From positions 1 through 28,088 of the forward strand of contig DASVGV010000135.1 of assembly GCA_036379355.1 (NCBI GenBank): a stretch of 28,088 nt of DNA. The letters are read 5' to 3'. The position numbers and the translations under genes were made by a program. Below the pieces are notes generated by a model. That model did not search any database. It was not told the DNA's origin and saw only the letters and a list, made by a program, of their open reading frames with translations. The number at the start of each line of letters is the position of its first letter. Position 1 is the stretch's first letter. This DNA is from CAJCIY01 sp036379355. GTDB lineage: Bacteria; Actinomycetota; Actinomycetes; Mycobacteriales; CAJCIY01. Shown here piece after piece: positions 23,639 to 28,088 of the stretch.

Positions 23639-26212
23639 GTGCCCGCCGCCAACACGACGTCCCCGACCGGGGCGGCCGAACGCCGGCGCCTGGCCGAGGT
23701 CCGCGCCGGGACCGTCGACTGGAAGCGGTTCGGCCCGTGGCTGGCCGAGCGCGCCTGGGGCACGGTCCGCGAGGACTACTCCGCCGACGGCGACGCGTGG
23801 GCGTACCTCCCGTACGACGAGGCGCGTCGGACCGCCTACCGCTGGAACGAGGACGGCCTGGCCGGCCTGTGCGACCGCGAGCAGCGCGTCTGCTTCGCGC
23901 TCGCGTTCTGGAACGGCCGCGACGACCACCTCAAGGAGCGCGTCTTCGGGCTGTCGAACGCCGAGGGCAACCACGGCGAGGACGCCAAGGAGCTGTGGTG
24001 GTACGTCGACGCGACGCCGACGGCGAGCTTCCTGCGCTGGCGGTACCACTACCCCCAGCAGGCGTTCCCGTACGCCGACCTCCGGGCGACGAATGCGGCC
24101 CGCGACCGGCACCAGCCCGAGTACGAGCTCGCCGACACCGGCGTCCTCGACCGCGGCTACTGGCTCATCGAGGCGACGTACGCGAAGGCGACCCCGGACG
24201 ACCTGGTCCTGCGCGTCGAGGTGACCAACCGCGGCCCGGCCGCCGACACCCTCCACGTCCTGCCGACGCTGTGGCTGCGCAACACCTGGAGCTGGGGCGA
24301 GCGCACGCCGCGACCCACGGTGCACGTCGAGGGCGGGGTCCTCGTCGCCACCGACCCCGTGGTCGGCGCCGTCCGTCTGCACAGCGGCGCGCCGTGCACC
24401 CCCCTGGTATGCGACAACGAGACCGACCTCGCCGGGCGGTACGGCGCGCCGGGCCCCGCGTACCCGACGAACGGCATCGGCGACCACGTCGTGCACGGGG
24501 CGGCCAGCGTGAACCCGTCCGGCACCGGCTCCAAGGGTGCGCTGCACCACGTGCTGACCGTCGCACCGGGCGCGACCGCGGCGATCACGCTCCGGCTCGG
24601 CACGCCGACCGACGCGGTGGCGGACGACGTGCTCGCCACCCGCCGGGCCGAGGCCGACGACTTCCACGCCTCGTTGCTGCCGGCCGACGCCGCGCCCGGC
24701 ACGCCGCAAGCGGCGATCGCCCGGCAGGCGCTGGCCGGACTGGTGTGGGGGCAGTGCTTCTACCACTACAACGTCCTCGACTGGCTGGACGGGGATCCCG
24801 GGCAACCGACCCCGCCGGCCGCGCGCCGGACCGGACGCAACGCGCGCTGGTGGCACCTCGACAACCGCGAGGTGATCTCCATGCCGGACCCGTGGGAGTA
24901 CCCCTGGTACGCGTCGTGGGACCTCGCCTTCCACTGCGTCGCGCTCGCGCATGTCGATCCGGATCTGGCCAAGGAACAGCTGCTGCTGCTGTGCCGCGAG
25001 TGGTACATGGCGCCGAGCGGACAGCTGCCGGCGTACGAGTGGGACTTCTCCGACGTCAACCCGCCGGTGCACGCGTGGGCGGCGCTCGAGGTGTTCCGCA
25101 TCGACGGCGGGTCCGACGCGGCGTTCCTCGAGCGGATCTTCCACAAGATGCTGATCAACCACACCTGGTGGACGAACCGCGAGGACCACGAGGGCAACAA
25201 CGTCTTCGAGGGCGGCTTCCTCGGCCTGGACAACGTCGGCGCCTTCGACCGAAGCCACCTGCCGCCGGGAGCCAGCCAGCTGCTCCAGGCGGACGCCACC
25301 GCCTGGATGGCCGCGTTCACCCTCGACCTGCTCGCCATCGCCCTCGAGCTCGCGACCAGAGACCCGGCATACGAGGACGTGGCGACCAAGTTCTTCGAGC
25401 ACTTCACGTACATCGCCACCGCGCTGGACGCGATGTGGGACGAGGAGGACGGCTTCTTCTACGACCGGCTGGAGACCGGAAACGGCCAGCGCACGCCGGT
25501 GCGGGTCCGGTCCGTCGCCGGCCTCGTCTCGCTGTGCGCGGCCCGGGTGCTCTCGGCCGAGGCACTGTCGGCGCTGCCGGCGTTCCGCATGCATTTCGAC
25601 TGGTTTCTCGAGCATCGCGAGCCGAACTCCCCGTTCGTCGTCCCGGACGACGCCGGCTCGTACCTGCTGACCGCCGTCCCCGTCGACCGGCTGCGGCGGC
25701 TGGTGCCGACGGTGCTCGACGAGGGGGAGTTCCTCTCCCCGTACGGACTGCGGTCGCTGTCGAAGGCGCACGCCGCGAAGCCGTACAGCATCGAGGTCGG
25801 CGGGACGTGGACCCCGCCGGTCGACTACGAGCCGGGCGAGTCGACGACGGCGCTGTTCGGCGGCAACTCGAACTGGCGGGGGCCGGTGTGGTTCCCCCTG
25901 AACGCGCTGGTGATCACGGCCCTGCGCCGCCGCGGGCCGTTCTACGGCGACCGGGTCACCGTGCAGCTCCCCACCGGCGACGGGCCGTTCCGGCGACTGG
26001 ACGCGGTCGCCGACGCGCTGGCCGCCCGGCTCGTGTCCCTGTTCGTGCCGGGGCCGACAGGTCAGCCGCCCGCGGCCGGCCCGCGCAACGACTGGCCCGA
26101 AGGCCTGGTGCAGTTCCACGAGTACTTCCACGGCGACACCGGCGGTGGTCTCGGCGCCAGCCACCAGACCGGCTGGACCGCGATGGTCGCCGACCTCGTC
26201 CTGCGTTCGTGA
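23639..26212 (+). CDS. GH63/MGH1-like glycoside hydrolase
   Basis: An 857-residue soluble protein of the MGH1-like, (alpha/alpha)6-barrel glucosidase group (GH63 related). Recognisable blocks are RVFGLSNAEGNHGEDAKE in the N-terminal beta domain, YASWDLAFHCVALAHVD (D428, a likely catalytic acid), GQLPAYEWDFSDVNPPVHAW, FEGGFLGLDNVGAFDRS and HEYFHGDTGGGLGASHQTGW (E828, a likely catalytic base). Enzymes of this type release glucose or mannose from oligosaccharides, glucosyl- or mannosyl-glycerate or related compatible solutes. No signal peptide, so it acts in the cytoplasm. The GTG is 10 bp after the EccC-like stop, so the genes share a transcript, although their functions have no obvious link. 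Confidence 0.85.
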   Translation: MPAANTTSPTGAAERRRLAEVRAGTVDWKRFGPWLAERAWGTVREDYSADGDAWAYLPYDEARRTAYRWNEDGLAGLCDREQRVCFALAFWNGRDDHLKERVFGLSNAEGNHGEDAKELWWYVDATPTASFLRWRYHYPQQAFPYADLRATNAARDRHQPEYELADTGVLDRGYWLIEATYAKATPDDLVLRVEVTNRGPAADTLHVLPTLWLRNTWSWGERTPRPTVHVEGGVLVATDPVVGAVRLHSGAPCTPLVCDNETDLAGRYGAPGPAYPTNGIGDHVVHGAASVNPSGTGSKGALHHVLTVAPGATAAITLRLGTPTDAVADDVLATRRAEADDFHASLLPADAAPGTPQAAIARQALAGLVWGQCFYHYNVLDWLDGDPGQPTPPAARRTGRNARWWHLDNREVISMPDPWEYPWYASWDLAFHCVALAHVDPDLAKEQLLLLCREWYMAPSGQLPAYEWDFSDVNPPVHAWAALEVFRIDGGSDAAFLERIFHKMLINHTWWTNREDHEGNNVFEGGFLGLDNVGAFDRSHLPPGASQLLQADATAWMAAFTLDLLAIALELATRDPAYEDVATKFFEHFTYIATALDAMWDEEDGFFYDRLETGNGQRTPVRVRSVAGLVSLCAARVLSAEALSALPAFRMHFDWFLEHREPNSPFVVPDDAGSYLLTAVPVDRLRRLVPTVLDEGEFLSPYGLRSLSKAHAAKPYSIEVGGTWTPPVDYEPGESTTALFGGNSNWRGPVWFPLNALVITALRRRGPFYGDRVTVQLPTGDGPFRRLDAVADALAARLVSLFVPGPTGQPPAAGPRNDWPEGLVQFHEYFHGDTGGGLGASHQTGWTAMVADLVLRS

Positions 26213-26240
26213 TCTTCGGGCTGGTCACTACGGTGGGCGC

Positions 26241-26834
26241 ATGCCGTTCGTCGAGCCGGTCGACCTCGTCGGCGACTTGGTGCTCCTCCGCCCGCTGCGG
26301 GTGGAGGACCACGACGGGCTGGTCGCTGCTGCAAGCGACGGGGAGCTCTGGACCCTCGGCTACACCGGGGTCCCCCGTCCGGCCGAGATGCACGAGGCCA
26401 TCGCCGGGTGGCTCGACCGGCAGCGTGAGGGCCTGCTCATGCCGTTCACGGTCCGGCGACGCGACACCGACGAGATCATCGGCATGACGACGTTCTGCAA
26501 CATCGACGGCGCCCACCGCCATGTCGAGATCGGCGGGACCTGGAACGCGCGGTCGGTGCACCGGACAGGGACCAACACCGAGAGCAAGCTGCTGCTGCTC
26601 GCGCACGCGTTCGACCGGTTGGACTGCATCGCCGTCGAGTTCCGTACCCACTGGCTGAACCAGCAGTCGAGGCACGCGATCGAGCGTCTCGGCGCCAAGC
26701 AGGACGGCATCCTGCGCAGTCACAAGCTGATGCGGGACGGGACGGTGCGGGACACCGTCGCCTACTCGATCATCCGGTCGGAGTGGCCGGCCGTCCGCAA
26801 CGAGCTCCAGCGGCGGCTGCGCCTGCACCGATAG
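26241..26834 (+). CDS. RimJ/RimL-type GNAT acetyltransferase
   Basis: A 197-residue GNAT of the RimJ/RimL subgroup: VLLRPLRVEDHDGLVAAASD at the N-terminus, a middle strand EIIGMTTFCNID, then VEIGGTWNARSVHRTGTNTE around the acetyl-CoA loop and LNQQSRHAIERLGAKQDGIL with the final helix and strand. IGGTW in strand 4 and the R-x-G-T-N-T-E loop are typical. Substrates are often N-termini of ribosomal proteins or small amines and are not known here. The ATG lies 28 bp after the glycosidase stop, without a strong ribosome binding site; it may be coupled to that gene. A hairpin follows it. Confidence 0.85.
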   Translation: MPFVEPVDLVGDLVLLRPLRVEDHDGLVAAASDGELWTLGYTGVPRPAEMHEAIAGWLDRQREGLLMPFTVRRRDTDEIIGMTTFCNIDGAHRHVEIGGTWNARSVHRTGTNTESKLLLLAHAFDRLDCIAVEFRTHWLNQQSRHAIERLGAKQDGILRSHKLMRDGTVRDTVAYSIIRSEWPAVRNELQRRLRLHR

Positions 26835-26868
26835 CGGCCGCGCTGGTGGCATCGCGTACGGCGGCCGC
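26834..26868. terminator. Hairpin between convergent acetyltransferase and PLD genes
   Basis: GCGGCCGC occurs at 26834-26841 and 26861-26868. As this octamer is its own reverse complement, the two copies can pair over 8 bp around a 19-nt loop. Its place between two convergent stop codons suggests a terminator; no T-run is present. Confidence 0.4.
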
Positions 26869-26872
26869 GCGG

Positions 26873-27883
26873 TCAGGGATGCCAGGTTCTGCCGGCCGCG
26901 AGATCGGACGCGACGGTCGAGGAGAGACGACCCGCGGCCGGCCCGCCGACCAGGACGATGCCGAGCTCGCGGTTCAGGTTGAGCGAGGAGTTGGTGAGGT
27001 TCTCCGAGCCGGCGAACACGCGCAGCCGCGGCGTGCCCGCGTCGACGACCACGATCTTGGCGTGGATGTAGAGCGGATGCTCGCCCTGGAAGTACGACAC
27101 GTGCCCGCCGGCGTCGACGAGCGCATCCCAGTTCTTCGCCCAGTCCTTCTGGTACGTCATCGCGACGCGGACGTCCACGCCGCGCCGGGCTGCGCGGATC
27201 ATCGCCGCGAGCACGTCGCGCTCCGCGTACTCCTCGGACTCGAGCCAGACACTGCTCTGGGCGGAGTCCACCAGCGCCACCAGGTCGGCCTGCGACTGGC
27301 GCGGTGACCAGACGAGATCGGCTCCGGGCGGGGTGCCGACGGACCGGCCGGCCCAGTCGGCGGCGAAGACCTGCTCCGCCGCAGCGACATCGGCGGCCGA
27401 CTGCGTGAGCACGGCCACGTCGCGGGAGGTCGGGTAGTAGCGACTGGTCAGGTTGAGCGACATGACGACGAGGGCGCGGCCGTCGACCACGAACGACTTC
27501 TCGTGGGTCGCGGCATAGCGGTTCGACGCCCAGCGGACCTCGACGCCGTGGTCGCGGAGGGCAAGGTAGGCCGGCAGGTTCGCCCGGCGCTCGCGTTGAG
27601 CGTCCAGCAGCACCCGCACCCGGACGCCGCGCGCGGCGTCGGCCTCGAGCACGGCGACGGCGTGGTCGTCGACCAGTTCGTACATCGTCAGGTCGAGGGT
27701 GCTGCGGGCCGCGCCGAGCCAGCCGTAGAGCGTGTCGTAGCCGTCGTCGGGCTCGACCAGCGCCGTGACCGCCGACCCGGTCGGCAGGCTCGGCAAGGCG
27801 GCGGCCACGTGGCCGCCACCGCAGCCTGCTGCCACGACGGCCACCGCGAGGAGGGCGGCAGGCAGGCGGCTGAGGCGGCGCAC
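26873..27883 (-). CDS. Phospholipase-D-fold lipoprotein
   Basis: A 336-residue PLD-superfamily protein. The N-terminus is a lipoprotein signal: basic VRRLSRLP, a hydrophobic core, and lipobox VAAG-C21. Two HKD motifs follow: H-E-K-SFVV-D (about residues 127-134) and H-A-K-IVVV-D (about 274-281), each followed by the expected Ser/Asn segment (MSLNLTSR and AGSENLTNSSLN). Such enzymes use the two His to cleave phosphodiesters, so lipids or nucleic acids are possible substrates, and this one would act outside the membrane. GTG 27883 is chosen since it gives a normal signal peptide; an upstream ATG at 28003 would bury it. The ribosome binding site is weak. Confidence 0.85.
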   Translation of the reverse strand: MRRLSRLPAALLAVAVVAAGCGGGHVAAALPSLPTGSAVTALVEPDDGYDTLYGWLGAARSTLDLTMYELVDDHAVAVLEADAARGVRVRVLLDAQRERRANLPAYLALRDHGVEVRWASNRYAATHEKSFVVDGRALVVMSLNLTSRYYPTSRDVAVLTQSAADVAAAEQVFAADWAGRSVGTPPGADLVWSPRQSQADLVALVDSAQSSVWLESEEYAERDVLAAMIRAARRGVDVRVAMTYQKDWAKNWDALVDAGGHVSYFQGEHPLYIHAKIVVVDAGTPRLRVFAGSENLTNSSLNLNRELGIVLVGGPAAGRLSSTVASDLAAGRTWHP

Positions 27884-28076
27884 GCCGACGACCCTGCCGC
27901 ATCCCGGCGGCCCCGAGCACCGCGCGGCCGCAGATGTGGACGACGCGACAACTCCTCCGCACGGCCAGGGCCATGGCCGCGCGGTGACCAGATCGGCCTC
28001 CATACGTGCGGTCGCGGACCACCGCTACGCGTGCCGAGCCCGGCGACCCCCCTGGCGAGCCCGTTTGGAGGCGGTT

Positions 28077-28088
28077 GTGGTCACCAGC
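28077..28088 (+). CDS. Possible gene start cut by the right edge
   Basis: GGAGG (28067-28071) lies 5 nt before GTG at 28077, an ideal ribosome binding site spacing; only V-V-T-S can be read before the window ends. It would be divergent from the PLD gene. The remaining 193 bp of that gap (27884-28076) shows no other feature I can support. Confidence 0.35.

Noticed and set aside
23240..26164. A 974-codon open frame antisense to the glycosidase
   Set aside because: Composition is biased to Arg, Val and Gly, and it runs into the opposite strand of the EccC-like gene. The + strand protein has clear family motifs.
1..28088. CRISPR arrays, insertion sequences, prophage or integrase genes
   Set aside because: I looked for regularly spaced repeats, transposase or integrase motifs and att-like duplications at the tRNA-Val 3' end and found none.

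Overview
The window is a stretch of very GC-rich, gene-dense chromosome from an actinomycete (Actinomycetota). The signs are the strong G/C bias at third codon positions, many GTG starts, ATGA/GTGA stop-start overlaps, a bacterial type-A RNase P RNA, and a housekeeping order known from mycobacteria and streptomycetes: bifunctional RNase HI/phosphatase, zinc-ribbon protein, Nif3, then AhpE-type peroxiredoxin, DUF3052 and aceE. I see no insertion sequence, prophage, CRISPR array or plasmid gene. It reads as core chromosome with some accessory modules. The genus cannot be fixed from this sequence alone; Nocardioidaceae-like Propionibacteriales would fit.

Layout. 1-141 is the tail of a LuxR/NarL-type regulator. 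190-593 (-) is rnpB. 618-1748 (+) is an ArsB/SLC13-type permease whose start sits on the rnpB promoter. 1773-7421 (-) is a tightly coupled four-gene operon, transcribed in the order hemerythrin-like HHE protein, selenocysteine formate dehydrogenase catalytic subunit (in-frame UGA at 6286-6288 followed by a SECIS-like hairpin), four-cluster Fe-S subunit, and NrfD-type membrane subunit. All three junctions are 4-nt overlaps. Together the last three genes would oxidise formate and pass electrons to the membrane quinone pool. 7611-8384 (+) is a membrane protein with a TrkA-C domain.

8389-11889 (-) is a second overlapped operon: GNAT, Nif3-like, zinc-ribbon coiled coil, RNase HI/histidine phosphatase. 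All three junctions are GTGA. A tRNA-Val(UAC) and a fatty-acid-hydroxylase/sterol-desaturase-type protein follow on the + strand. 13162-14088 (-) carries a 1-Cys peroxiredoxin and a DUF3052 protein. 14189-15069 is a small stress-type pair, a YtxH-like repeat protein (-) divergent from a CsbD-like protein (+). A YjbQ-type protein (-) is divergent from aceE (+), and aceE is followed by a DCC-family thiol-disulfide protein that seems to start at CTG.

18804-20431 (-) holds a PHP-domain phosphoesterase with a PolX-like N-terminus and a proline/acid-rich protein of unknown function. Divergent from them (+) is a large orphan EccC-like FtsK/SpoIIIE ATPase with one intact and two degenerate Walker A motifs, followed closely by a GH63/MGH1-like glycosidase and a RimJ/RimL-type acetyltransferase. 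The window closes with a phospholipase-D-fold lipoprotein (-) and a possible gene start cut by the right edge.

The observations most worth a second look are the recoded formate dehydrogenase inside a hemerythrin-led operon, the orphan EccC-like ATPase with its divergent unknown partner, the 120-bp internal repeat of the YtxH-like gene, and a 14-bp-arm inverted repeat at 13087-13153.
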